In this document: positions 15,589 to 28,478 of the stretch, piece by piece
Numbering within the stretch: the first letter of the stretch is position 1
Layout of the letters: each line of letters begins with the position of its first letter
Origin: JAPXSY01 sp034003585
GTDB taxonomy: Bacteria; Verrucomicrobiota; Kiritimatiellia; RFP12; UBA1067
Length of the DNA: 36,100 nt
Assembly (NCBI GenBank): GCA_034003585.1
Contig: JAVEYH010000021.1
Span: 1 to 36,100 of the forward strand
Direction of reading: 5' to 3'
Made by a program: the position numbers and the translations under genes
The notes under the pieces: generated by a model
Seen by the model: only the letters and a program-made list of their open reading frames with translations
Told to the model about the DNA's origin: nothing
Databases searched by the model: none

Positions 15589-16833
15589 ATGAACACAACC
15601 CGACCGGTCGCACGCCGCGCGTTTCTGCGGCTCGCCCATGCGGGCATGGCCGTTCTGCCGGCCATGACGGCAGCGCGGGCCTCCGGCCAGTCCGCCGCGG
15701 CGCAACCCGGCGCCTACGCGCGTCAGGTGAAACTGGGACTGGTCGGATGCGGCGGACGCGGCTCGTGGATCAGCAACCTGTTCAAGGCGAACGGCGGGTT
15801 CGCGCTGACCGCCGTGGCCGATTATTTCGCGGACCGCGCGGCGCGCGTCGGCGCCCAGTTGGGCGTGCCGCCGTCACACTGTTTCTCGGGGCTGGACGGC
15901 TACCGGCGCCTGATGGCGTCCGGCGTCGAGGCCGTGGTGCTGCAGACGCCGCCGTATTTCTTCCCGGCGCACGCGGAAGCGGCCCTCGATGCGGGGCTGC
16001 ACCTCTACATGGCCAAACCGGTGGCGATCGACATCCCCGGCACGCTGACGATCCGGCGGCTCGCGGCGCGGGCGACACAAGAGCGGCGCGTGTTTCTCGC
16101 GGATTACCAGTTGCCCCGCGACCCGGTGAATCAGGAGGTCGCCAAACGGATCCGGGCCGGCGCGCTCGGCCGGCTGCAAACCGTGTTCTCGTCCGGCTGG
16201 GCGGGCGGCAACGGATATCAGGACCCGCCCCTGGAGACCCCGATCGCGAACCGCCTCAAAGACCTCGTCTGGTGCAACGACCTCGCGCTCGGCGGGGATT
16301 ACCTGGTGCATTACGACGTGCACATCCTCGACGCGGTGGTCTGGGCGCTGGGAAAAACGCCGGTGGCCGCCATGGGCGCTTCCGCGGCGCTCCGGCCCTC
16401 CGTGCACGGCGACGCGCGCGACTCCAGCACCGTGGTGTTCCTGTTTGACGACGGCACGGCCTGGTGCCATCAGGGCATGCTCGGATCGTACCACGACTGG
16501 CTCAAGGCCGGACGGCTCACCGCGTCGCTGCAGGGCACGCAGGGCGCGGCCTGCCTCTCCTACGCCGGGAAGGCGTACGTGCGCGGCGGCCCGCGCCATT
16601 TCAGCGGCGGCATCCCCAATCCCGAGGCGAGCGTCAAAACCAACATCCATGAGTTCCGGCAGGCGATCGAGACCTCCGCCTGCGACAACGCGCAGGTCCT
16701 GCGCGCGGTCGACAGCAACCTGACGGCGATCCTCGGGCGCGAGGCCGCCGCGCGGCGGGAACGGGTCACGCTCGAGGCGCTGATCCGCGAGGCGCGCATC
16801 CTGCAGCCCGATCTCTCCGGCCTCACGCGCTGA
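15589..16833 (+). CDS. Gfo/Idh/MocA family oxidoreductase, Tat-exported
   Basis: The 414-residue NAD(P)-dependent sugar or polyol oxidoreductase starts with a twin-arginine signal (RRAFLRLAHAGMAVLPAM), so it is probably exported folded with its cofactor. The Rossmann motif GLVGCGGRGSW is followed by MAKPVAID, matching the family EKP position, and by LGGDYLVHYDVHILDAVVWA in the C-terminal catalytic domain. Tat-exported members are abundant in Planctomycetes and Verrucomicrobia and often act in glycan processing. AGGAG lies about 12 nt before the ATG. It follows the response regulator by 15 nt and converges on the GHL10 glycosidase gene, 21 nt away. Substrate unknown. Confidence 0.9.
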   Translation: MNTTRPVARRAFLRLAHAGMAVLPAMTAARASGQSAAAQPGAYARQVKLGLVGCGGRGSWISNLFKANGGFALTAVADYFADRAARVGAQLGVPPSHCFSGLDGYRRLMASGVEAVVLQTPPYFFPAHAEAALDAGLHLYMAKPVAIDIPGTLTIRRLAARATQERRVFLADYQLPRDPVNQEVAKRIRAGALGRLQTVFSSGWAGGNGYQDPPLETPIANRLKDLVWCNDLALGGDYLVHYDVHILDAVVWALGKTPVAAMGASAALRPSVHGDARDSSTVVFLFDDGTAWCHQGMLGSYHDWLKAGRLTASLQGTQGAACLSYAGKAYVRGGPRHFSGGIPNPEASVKTNIHEFRQAIETSACDNAQVLRAVDSNLTAILGREAAARRERVTLEALIREARILQPDLSGLTR

Positions 16834-16854
16834 CCGCGCCGTTGCCGCGGCCGC

Positions 16855-19305
16855 TCACCACGGCCACCAGCCGGCCGGGGCGGTCGCGCCCAGCCGGAGG
16901 TACGGCAGAACCGCCTCGGCGTGCGCGTCGTAGTTGAACACGGTGAAGCCGGACAATCCCAGCTCGCGGGCGATTTCGATCTGCCGCACCAGCTTCACGG
17001 CGTCCTCGGGCCGCTTCCAGCAGGACAGCCCGATTCCGGGATAGAGGCGCGCGCCGCCGACCCACTCCCGCTGCATGGCAACCGTATTGCGGAAGGCCGC
17101 GTTGGCCTCCACGTAGTTCATGGGGCAGACGAAATCCAGCCATCCCCGCCCGCACCACATTTTCCAGTCCTGCCCCACCGCATCGCGGTCGACCGTCCAG
17201 TTCCGGAACACCGCCGCCGAAATCTGGATGGACGGCCGGACCGCGCGCGCCTCCCTGGCCACGCGGCGCACGACCGTGTCGATCGCGTCGCGCCGGAACG
17301 CCAGCCACGCCTCGCGCGCCGCCCCCTCCTTCCGCACCTCCTCCGGCCAGGCCGTCACGGGACGCCCGAGCCGCGCCTCGAACCGCGCGCGGCACCCGTC
17401 GCAGAAACAGGAGTCGCTGCCGGGATAGCGGATATAATCGAAATGGAGCCCGTCCACCGCGTACCGCCGCGCGATCTCCACCATCGAGGAGACCTCCAAC
17501 TCCTGATTTTCCGGATGCGAAGGGCACAGCCAGTGTTCATTGATTTTCCCGGAGAACTCCCGCTGAACGCGTCCCTCGCGCCGCATGCGTTCCACGAACG
17601 CCTGCGGGGCCAGGCCCGACATGTTCCAGTTCACCTTCCAGACGTGGCACTGCACGCCGTACCGTTTACACGCCTCCAGACACAACGCGATCTGGTCCCC
17701 CTTCTGCGCCAGGTCCTTGTACGGCGGCAGCACGTCCGAGGGATAATACGCCGTACCGCCCCACAGCATGTTCGGCAGGATCGCGTTGAACCCGTTGTCG
17801 CGCAAAAACCGGATCGACTCGTCCCAGGTCTTCCCGCGCAAGCCGAACGCGCTGTGACACCAGAAGGCCCGGTGTTCCCCCGCGCGCGGACGCCGCGTCA
17901 GGCACCACGCCCGCAAGGCGGCGTCCGCGGCCCGGGCGCTCATTGCGGCGCTTTCGAGCCACGCCCCGGCCCGCATCCGTTCCGCCGCCCCGGCGCGCGT
18001 TCCCTCCGCGTCCGCGAACGCGGCCCGCGCCGCGCGCGGGGGGCGCGCCGCACCGAACGCCGCGCGGAAGGCCTCGAAATCCGCGGCCCCGTCCATCGCG
18101 CCGATCGCCGCGTATGCCCGCTCCGCCGCCTGTTTCAGAAACGCGGGCACCAGTTCGCCGGTCAGCGCGCGCAGGAACGCGAGCGACGCCTCGCTTTGGC
18201 CGCCGAACCACACGTGCCCCATGAACGCGCCGGAAGAGGTGAGCGTCACGGCCGGGTATGCCGTGTCCTTCCCGGCCCCATCACGCCAAACCGCAATCAC
18301 GCGCGCGTCCCGCCCCTCGAGCGGACTCACGTGCGTGGTGCGCCACGAGGCCTGCTCCGCGAAAACGGGTTGCGACGCGATCCCCTGCGGCGTGCGCGCA
18401 AACCCCGCGAACGTCCCGGGCTCCGCGTTGGCGCTCCCCGCGTAACGCAAACCCAGCAGCTCCCCCACCCCGTCCGCCAGCGTGTAGCAGACCAGCAGTT
18501 TTCCGCCCCGCGCCACAAACTCCCGGAGCCGCGCCGCCGCTTCCGCCGGAACCCGGGGATTGTAGGGCAGCACCGCCAGACGGATGTTTTGCAGCAATTC
18601 GGGGGTCAGATCCGTATCCCCCACCACCACGTTCGCCACCCCGAGCCGGTCCAGCGTGGAAGAGACCGTCACCGCGAAACGCCGGAAGGAGGAGGACTCA
18701 CTCGAGCGCTCCGCGATCAGGGATTCGGCGCGCACCACCAGTACCTGCGGATCGCCCCCGTACGGCCCCAGATTCGCGATGGCGCACTCCGTGTCCGCAT
18801 CCGTGCCGCGCCATCCGGAAAGCCGCAGCACCTCCACCTCGCTCCAATCCTCAACCCCCGCACCTTCGGCGCGCGCCTCTTTCTTTTCCACCACGATCCG
18901 CTGCCAGACCCCGGCCCGCTCCGGATGGAACGTTCCGTGATACCAAGCCCCCTTGCTGCGGAAATAGAGGCTGAACGACGTGAAAGGGGCGAGATCACGG
19001 CAGAAGAAATCGAACTGCACGCCGCGGCTCAGGCGCAGATCGGCGCGGCACGACACATCCCAGCTCGCGCGCTCGGCGCGGGTGTCGGCGAAGCGCACGG
19101 GCAGCCTCGCGAACCCCGCCCCCTCCCATTCGGCCTGCGGCGTCCCGCCCATGGGCACGCACAGCGCGCGCAGCGCCGCCGTGTCGCGCACCGCCCGCCA
19201 AGCGGGAAACACGGCATCCCCCTTCGGCGGCGCGGGAATCGTCTCCGCACCCGCCGCCCCGCAGACCCCCGCCGCAATCAGACACGCGATCCGAACGATC
19301 CTCAT
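16855..19305 (-). CDS. Exported GHL10-type glycosyl hydrolase
   Basis: The 816-residue protein has a signal peptide (MRIVRIACLIAAGVCGAAGA). An N-terminal part with a carbohydrate-binding-like beta-sandwich is followed by a glutamine-amidotransferase-like region (AVLPYNPRVPAEAAARLREF and nearby). From about residue 470 comes a glycosyl-hydrolase-like-10 (PF02638) TIM barrel: GFNAILPNMLWGG, KRYGVQCHVWKVNW, HFDYIRYP from His621, a Cys-rich CFCDGC turn, WLDFVCPMNYV and GLSGFTVFNYD. Such proteins are thought to cleave polysaccharides or peptidoglycan-like polymers outside the cytoplasm; the substrate is unknown. ATG 19305 is chosen because it begins the signal peptide and follows GGGAGG; an in-frame ATG at 19362 adds 19 unrelated residues. 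Confidence 0.85.
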   Translation of the reverse strand: MRIVRIACLIAAGVCGAAGAETIPAPPKGDAVFPAWRAVRDTAALRALCVPMGGTPQAEWEGAGFARLPVRFADTRAERASWDVSCRADLRLSRGVQFDFFCRDLAPFTSFSLYFRSKGAWYHGTFHPERAGVWQRIVVEKKEARAEGAGVEDWSEVEVLRLSGWRGTDADTECAIANLGPYGGDPQVLVVRAESLIAERSSESSSFRRFAVTVSSTLDRLGVANVVVGDTDLTPELLQNIRLAVLPYNPRVPAEAAARLREFVARGGKLLVCYTLADGVGELLGLRYAGSANAEPGTFAGFARTPQGIASQPVFAEQASWRTTHVSPLEGRDARVIAVWRDGAGKDTAYPAVTLTSSGAFMGHVWFGGQSEASLAFLRALTGELVPAFLKQAAERAYAAIGAMDGAADFEAFRAAFGAARPPRAARAAFADAEGTRAGAAERMRAGAWLESAAMSARAADAALRAWCLTRRPRAGEHRAFWCHSAFGLRGKTWDESIRFLRDNGFNAILPNMLWGGTAYYPSDVLPPYKDLAQKGDQIALCLEACKRYGVQCHVWKVNWNMSGLAPQAFVERMRREGRVQREFSGKINEHWLCPSHPENQELEVSSMVEIARRYAVDGLHFDYIRYPGSDSCFCDGCRARFEARLGRPVTAWPEEVRKEGAAREAWLAFRRDAIDTVVRRVAREARAVRPSIQISAAVFRNWTVDRDAVGQDWKMWCGRGWLDFVCPMNYVEANAAFRNTVAMQREWVGGARLYPGIGLSCWKRPEDAVKLVRQIEIARELGLSGFTVFNYDAHAEAVLPYLRLGATAPAGWWPW

Positions 19306-19475
19306 CCCTCGCCTCCCTGTTTTTACCCCGTAACCATCACTTACTGTACTACGGTACCCCAAGCCGCAGAAACGCGCAAGCCTGATGCTCCCGGGTCAAA
19401 TTGAGTTGTAGGAGGACATAAAACTTCGCTATTACTATACCCGCGAAGAACACAGAGGCCATTGGAAAGCGCGCC

Positions 19476-21543
<2,068 letters not shown>

Positions 21544-21566
<23 letters not shown>

Positions 21567-22740
21567 GCCGCCGGACGAACTCCGCCATGCGGGCCATGGC
21601 CTCTTTGAGCTGTTCCATGCCGGTCGCGTAGGCGCACCGCAGGAAACCCGCGCCGCAGGCGCCGAACGCCGTGCCCGGCACGCAGGCCACACTGCACTCG
21701 TTCAGCAGGCGGAGCGCGAAGGCGGTCGAATCCAGCCCGGTCGACCGGATGGAGGGAAAGACGTAAAACGCGCCGCGCGGCATGAAGCAGTCGAGCCCCA
21801 TCTCATTGAGCGAGGCGACGATGTAATTCCGGCGCAGGTGATACGACTCGCGCATCGCGGCCACATCCGCCGCGCCGTTCCGGAGCGCCTCGATGCCCGC
21901 CATCTGGGCCGTGGACGAGGCGCACATCATGCAGTACTGATGGATCTTCATCATCGCGTCCGTCAGCGGTGCCGGCGCGCAGACATACCCCAGGCGGAAC
22001 CCCGTCATCGACCAGGCCTTGGAAAACCCGTTGAGGAAAATCAGCCGGTCGCGCAACCGCGGGATGGCCGCCAGGGAATGGCGCCCGCCCTCGTACGTGA
22101 GTTCCGAATAGACCTCGTCCGAAACCAGCAGCAGGTCGTGGCGGATGACGAAATCCGCCAGGGCCTCGGTATCCTCGCGGCGCAGCGTGGCGCCGGTCGG
22201 GTTGTTGGGGAAATTGATCAGCAGGACCCGCGTGCGGGGCGTCACCTTCTTCTCCAGTTCCGCCACCGTGAGCCGGAACTCGTCCTCCCGGAACGTTTCG
22301 ACCGCGACCGGCACGCCCTGCGCCATGCGGATCAGGGGCGCGTAGGCCACAAAACAGGGCTCGTGGTACAGCACCTCGTCGCCGGGCGACAGCACGGCGC
22401 GCATCGCGATGTCGAACGCCTCGCTGACCCCGACGGTGACCAGAATCTCCGACCGCCAGTCATACTCGGCCCGGAAGGCTTCGCGCATGTATCCGGCCAG
22501 CGCCTGGCGCAACTCGGGCATGCCGAGGTTCGAGGTGTACCGGGTCATCCCCCGCTCGATCGAGGCGATCGCCTTTTCGCGGATATGCCAGGGCGTCTGG
22601 AAATCCGGTTCGCCGATCCCGAGCGAAATCACATCCTTGCGGCCCGCCACGATATCGAAAAAGTCGCGGATCCCGGACTTCGGCAAATCACGCACCAGCG
22701 GAGAGACGAAATCACGGGCAGACTTGGAGACGGTCGTCAT
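21544..22740 (-). CDS. Class I/II PLP-dependent aminotransferase
   Basis: The 398-residue enzyme of aminotransferase fold type I carries GIGEPDFQTPWHI, RYTSNLGMPELRQALAGY, INFPNNPTGA, SDEVYSELTYEG and the PLP-lysine motif NGFSKAWSMTGFRLGY with Lys241. The C-terminal Arg motif GFLRCAYA binds the substrate carboxylate. It is closest in pattern to the PatA/AspC-like group acting on aspartate or aromatic amino acids; the exact substrate is not determined. Its start overlaps the end of the Lrp/AsnC gene by 29 bp in another frame, so it is translated from the same mRNA and probably controlled by that regulator. The 3' end overlaps convergent uvrB. Confidence 0.93.
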
Positions 22741-23191
22741 GGCTAACGCCTTCCATCAGGACACCCTGGTCCTTGTACGTTTTCAACATGAAGTGTGTGG
22801 CGGTCGAGAGCACGCCGTCGAGCGAGGCGAGCTGCGCGCTGACGAACTGGGCAACCTGCTGCAGGCTCTGCCCCTTGACGAACAGCAGCAAATCGTAGGC
22901 GCCCGACATCAGATACATGGACTCCACCTGCGGAAACCCGCCGATCCGGTTGGCGAGCCGGTCAAACCCGCCCTCGCGTTCCGGGCGGATGCGCAACTCG
23001 ATGACCGCCCGCACATCCGTCTGGTCGATGCGGTCCTGGTTCAGCAAGGCCTGGTACCCCCGGATCACCCCGTCGCGCTCGTACGCGGCGATCCGCTCGC
23101 GCACCTCCGCTTCGGTCAGCGCGAGCTCCTTGGCCAGCGTCGTGTCCGATTCGCGCGCGTTTTTTTTCAGCAGTTCAAGCAATGCGTCCAT
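22712..23191 (-). CDS. Lrp/AsnC family transcriptional regulator
   Basis: The 159-residue regulator has an N-terminal winged HTH (about 1-60: LLKKNARESDTTLAKELALT, AYERDGVIRGY) and a C-terminal RAM/AsnC ligand-binding domain (VRAVIELRIRPE, GAYDLLLFVKGQSLQQVAQF). Family members sense amino acids and form octamers around DNA. It lies directly upstream of, and overlaps, an aminotransferase gene, so local control of amino-acid conversion is a reasonable inference. A good promoter lies just upstream. The family usually has a positively charged recognition helix; here that region (TEAEVRERIAAYE) is rather acidic, as in the divergent Lrp-like subgroup. Confidence 0.9.
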   Translation of the reverse strand: MDALLELLKKNARESDTTLAKELALTEAEVRERIAAYERDGVIRGYQALLNQDRIDQTDVRAVIELRIRPEREGGFDRLANRIGGFPQVESMYLMSGAYDLLLFVKGQSLQQVAQFVSAQLASLDGVLSTATHFMLKTYKDQGVLMEGVSHDDRLQVCP

Positions 23192-23215
23192 GGTACTCGC
23201 CTTTCGTGAGGGTGC

Positions 23216-23243
23216 AGTATAGCGAAAACCGTTCGGACTGCAA
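23216..23243 (-). promoter_or_regulatory. Promoter of the Lrp/aminotransferase operon
   Basis: On the minus strand TTGCAG (23243-23238) and TATACT (23221-23216) are 16 bp apart, placing the start site about 18 nt before the regulator's ATG. The -10 is strong and the -35 matches only at TTG. It sits 2 bp downstream of the NusG-like stop codon. Confidence 0.5.
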
Positions 23244-23245
23244 CG

Positions 23246-23724
23246 TCAGAGCGGCTCAATCTGTTCGCGTTCGGTCGTGACGGTCACCGCCTGGCCGATC
23301 AGATCGATGTTGAGCACGACCTTCACGGTTCCGGCCAGACGCTTCACGCGGCCCTCGACCCCCATGAACGGGCCGCTGAGGATCCGCACCATGCGGCCCT
23401 CCACCAGCGGCGGGCCGGCCTTGAGCGCGGGGTTGGCCCGCAGCGCCCGCCGCACCATGATCAGCTCGCGCAGCAGACGCCGCGCGTTCACGGGCACCAA
23501 AATCCGGACCAGCAGGTTGGTCTGCAGCAGCGGCATGCGCTGGGCGTCCGGGAAACAGGCGAACACATACCCGGGGAAAATCGGCACCCGGACCCGGATC
23601 TTCCGACGCTGGACAATCCGCTGGCGCTCGCGCAACGGCAGGTAAAACGGGATCCCGTACAGCCGGCAGTACTCCGTGACCTTCTTCTCCGCCCGCGGCT
23701 TGACAAACAACACTTTCCAATTCT

Positions 23725-23728
<4 letters not shown>
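23246..23728 (-). CDS. NusG-family transcription elongation factor paralogue
   Basis: The 160-residue protein has an N-terminal NGN domain (WKVLFVKPRAEKKVTEYC and the RNA-polymerase-contact region RVRVPIFPGYVFACFP) and a C-terminal KOW domain (EGRMVRILSGPFMGVEGRVK). Canonical nusG normally sits between secE and rplK; this location and the divergent sequence point to a specialised paralogue of the RfaH/UpxY/LoaP kind that modifies RNA polymerase at chosen operons. Its ATG overlaps the gyrA stop as ATGA, implying translational coupling. No capsule or secondary-metabolite operon is adjacent, so its target is unknown. It could still be the only NusG of the genome; the window cannot tell. Confidence 0.85.
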
Positions 23729-26361
<2,633 letters not shown>

Positions 26362-26395
26362 GATGACTCCGCTTTTGAACTGTGAAAGAGCCTAC

Positions 26396-26401
26396 AGTAT
26401 A
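26396..26401 (-). promoter_or_regulatory. -10 element of gyrA
   Basis: TATACT, followed by G, lies 35-40 nt upstream of the gyrA ATG on the minus strand. A T7 tract occupies part of the -35 to -10 spacer, and no clear -35 hexamer is seen. The same TATACTG occurs at other promoters in this window. Confidence 0.45.
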
Positions 26402-26502
26402 ACGCCTCTTCCTGAAAAAAACCACCTTTTCCCGGAACGGATCCTGTGGTATCCTGCAACGTGTGAAAACCGCTTGAACCCTTTGCCGAGGAGCGAACCG
26501 CC

Positions 26503-27468
26503 ATGGATAACCGGACTCCCTGCCCGATCTGCCACACCCCGAACGTTTCGCATGCCGGGGCCGGCGCCAACACCAGCGAAATCCACTGCCCGCGCTGCGG
26601 CCGCTATCAGATCCAGGCGCTCGCCGAAACCCAGCTCCACAACAGTCCGCCCGCTTTCCCCCCGGCCCACCTGCTCTCCGGACTGTGCCGCAACACCTGG
26701 GACCATCTGGGGGAGAAGGTGCTGGTCACGGTGGATTTGTTCAAGTCCTGGGCCGACCTGGAACGGGTCGCCAAACTGCCTGTGCCGCGCGACACCGATG
26801 TGGTCACCAAAGGGGAATACCTGCTGAAGCACCTGCGCCGCCGCTCGAAAACGCTGGCGGACGGGATCCCGTTCACGCCCCATGAGCTGGCGTGCGGGTT
26901 TTGCTCCACGAAAAATGAACTGCTCTTCTGCCTACGCTATCTGGCGGACCGCGGATGGGTGGAGGAAGATCCGGCCGCCAACCGCAAGGGGGCTCCCGGC
27001 GGCGCGATCACGTTTCGCCTGACGCCCGCCGGATGGGCGGCGCTGGCCGCTCCGGCCGCTCCGGTCCAACCGCGCGCCGTGGTGTCGGTCACGCTGGAAC
27101 GCGAGACCGAGTCCCTTTGGACGCAAGGCTTCGCCGCCGCGGCGCAGACCGCCGGCTACGTGGCGGAACGGGCGGAGAACCGCGAGCAGCTCAACAAAAT
27201 CAATGACGAGCTGATCGTGTCATTGCGCCGCGCCGCGTTCGTGATCGCGGATCTGACCGGACAGGCCCCCATGACCTATTTCGCAGCGGGGTTTGCCGGC
27301 GGACTCGGCAAACCCGTGTTGTGGACCTGTGAGGAGGGCGAGGCCCGCGACAAACGGCTGTGGCTGGAAACACGCCAGGCCGTCATCACCACCTGGACGC
27401 GCGACAAGCCGGAAGCGTTCGCCGCGCGCCTCGCGCAACGCATCGAGGCCACGGTCCCCCGCCATTGA
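26503..27468 (+). CDS. Zinc-ribbon protein with nucleoside 2-deoxyribosyltransferase-like C-terminus
   Basis: The 321-residue protein combines three parts. The first is an N-terminal zinc ribbon (CPIC at Cys7/Cys10 and CPRC at Cys29/Cys32). The middle region (about 115-185) looks like a winged helix, with ELLFCLRYLADRGWVEED and ITFRLTPAGWAAL. From about residue 193 a Rossmann-like domain resembles nucleoside 2-deoxyribosyltransferases: INDELIVSLRRAAFVIADLT, then YFAAGFAGGLGKPVLWTC. In related proteins the motif is usually YFEAGFA, and the Glu is catalytic; here it is Ala261 (GCA). GAGGAGC precedes the ATG. Related fusions occur in nucleotide-related or defence proteins, but no partner gene is adjacent. 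The function is open: a nucleotide sensor or degenerate effector are both possible. Confidence 0.75.
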   Translation: MDNRTPCPICHTPNVSHAGAGANTSEIHCPRCGRYQIQALAETQLHNSPPAFPPAHLLSGLCRNTWDHLGEKVLVTVDLFKSWADLERVAKLPVPRDTDVVTKGEYLLKHLRRRSKTLADGIPFTPHELACGFCSTKNELLFCLRYLADRGWVEEDPAANRKGAPGGAITFRLTPAGWAALAAPAAPVQPRAVVSVTLERETESLWTQGFAAAAQTAGYVAERAENREQLNKINDELIVSLRRAAFVIADLTGQAPMTYFAAGFAGGLGKPVLWTCEEGEARDKRLWLETRQAVITTWTRDKPEAFAARLAQRIEATVPRH

Positions 27469-27475
27469 GCGCGAA

Positions 27476-28381
27476 CTAATGCACGAATGAACTGCCCGAC
27501 GATTCCCCCTCCTCTTCAGCGGGCTCGACATGCACCACAACATCCCGCACCGCAGGCCGGGCCTCCATGATCGCGTCCCGCACCCGGTGACCGACCGCAT
27601 GGCCTTCACGCACCGACATGTCGCCGGGGACCCGGATGTGCAGCTCCACGAAATAATCGATCCCGCTCTTGCGGATCCGGCACGCGCCCACCGACATCAC
27701 CTGGGACACGCCGCCGGCCTCCCCCAGCACCGGGACGCGCACCGCGTCGCCGACATCCCCGTCGAGCATCTCATGGAACGCCTCCCGCAAAATGCGCGCG
27801 GCGTTGAACACGATGATCCCGCACGCCAGCAGCGCGGCCCAATCGTCCGCCTGCGCGAACCGGGGGCCGCCCAGCAGCGCGAGGCTGATCCCCATCGCCG
27901 CCGCCGCCGAGGTCAGCGCGTCCGAGCGGTGATGCCAGGCGTCGCCCCGCAAGGCGAGACTGTCCGCCGCACGGCCCGCCCGCAGCACGACCCGCGAGAC
28001 GGCTTCTTTGACCAGTACGACCAGCAGCAGCACCGGCAGCGTGTACCACGCGGGCGAGGCGTGCGGCGTCAGCAGTTCGCGCACCGCCTGAAAGGCGATC
28101 AGCAGGGACGCCGCCAGCAGCGAAAAACCGCTGAACGCGCCGGCCAGGGACTCGATTTTCCCGTGTCCGTACGGATGGCGCGCATCGGCCGGCCGGAGGG
28201 AAAAATGAAAACCGAGCCATGTGACGGCCGACGTGATGATGTCCCCCAGGGACTCGACCCCGTCGGCGATCAGCGCATAGCAATTCCCCATCAGCCCCAC
28301 CGTCACCTTGACCAGCATCAGGCTGATGTTGACGCCCACCGTCAAAAAACCGAGCCGCCGAATGGATTTCGTTTGCGACAT
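27476..28381 (-). CDS. Cation diffusion facilitator family transporter
   Basis: The 301-residue inner-membrane protein with about six helices exports divalent metals such as Zn2+, Fe2+ or Mn2+ in exchange for protons. Metal-site residues are visible in helix II (ALIADGVESLGD) and helix V (HHRSDALTS, the HxxxD pair), and the cytosolic C-terminal ferredoxin-like domain begins near MLDGDVGDAV. The DxxxD of helix II appears as Asp...Glu-Ser...Asp, which may affect metal choice. I start at ATG 28381 (MSQTKSIRRLG); a TTG 17 codons upstream is in frame but adds a non-family sequence. No strong ribosome site is seen. It ends 7 bp from the convergent zinc-ribbon gene. Confidence 0.9.
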   Translation of the reverse strand: MSQTKSIRRLGFLTVGVNISLMLVKVTVGLMGNCYALIADGVESLGDIITSAVTWLGFHFSLRPADARHPYGHGKIESLAGAFSGFSLLAASLLIAFQAVRELLTPHASPAWYTLPVLLLVVLVKEAVSRVVLRAGRAADSLALRGDAWHHRSDALTSAAAAMGISLALLGGPRFAQADDWAALLACGIIVFNAARILREAFHEMLDGDVGDAVRVPVLGEAGGVSQVMSVGACRIRKSGIDYFVELHIRVPGDMSVREGHAVGHRVRDAIMEARPAVRDVVVHVEPAEEEGESSGSSFVH

Positions 28382-28433
28382 GACGGAACGATCACACAAA
28401 AAAACCTGCCCGTCAAACCAATCCGGCCGCAAA

Positions 28434-28451
28434 CCCGCTGGGATTCGCGGG
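28434..28451 (-). terminator. Possible terminator after the PHP gene
   Basis: CCCGC-N8-GCGGG followed by TTT on the minus strand, 28 nt after the PHP-protein stop codon. The stem is short and the U-tract poor. Confidence 0.3.
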
Positions 28452-28478
28452 GAAAAGCCAGGCCCGTTTCCCGCTCGT

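Noticed and set aside
16921..19404. 827-codon open frame opposite the GHL10 gene
   Set aside because: Antisense shadow of a confident gene; low-complexity His/Arg/Pro content and no motif.
19390..19440. Possible uvrB promoter (TTGTAG and TATTAC, 18 bp apart) and an AGGAGGA without a start codon
   Set aside because: Both hexamers match poorly, and the Shine-Dalgarno-like sequence has no start codon at suitable spacing.
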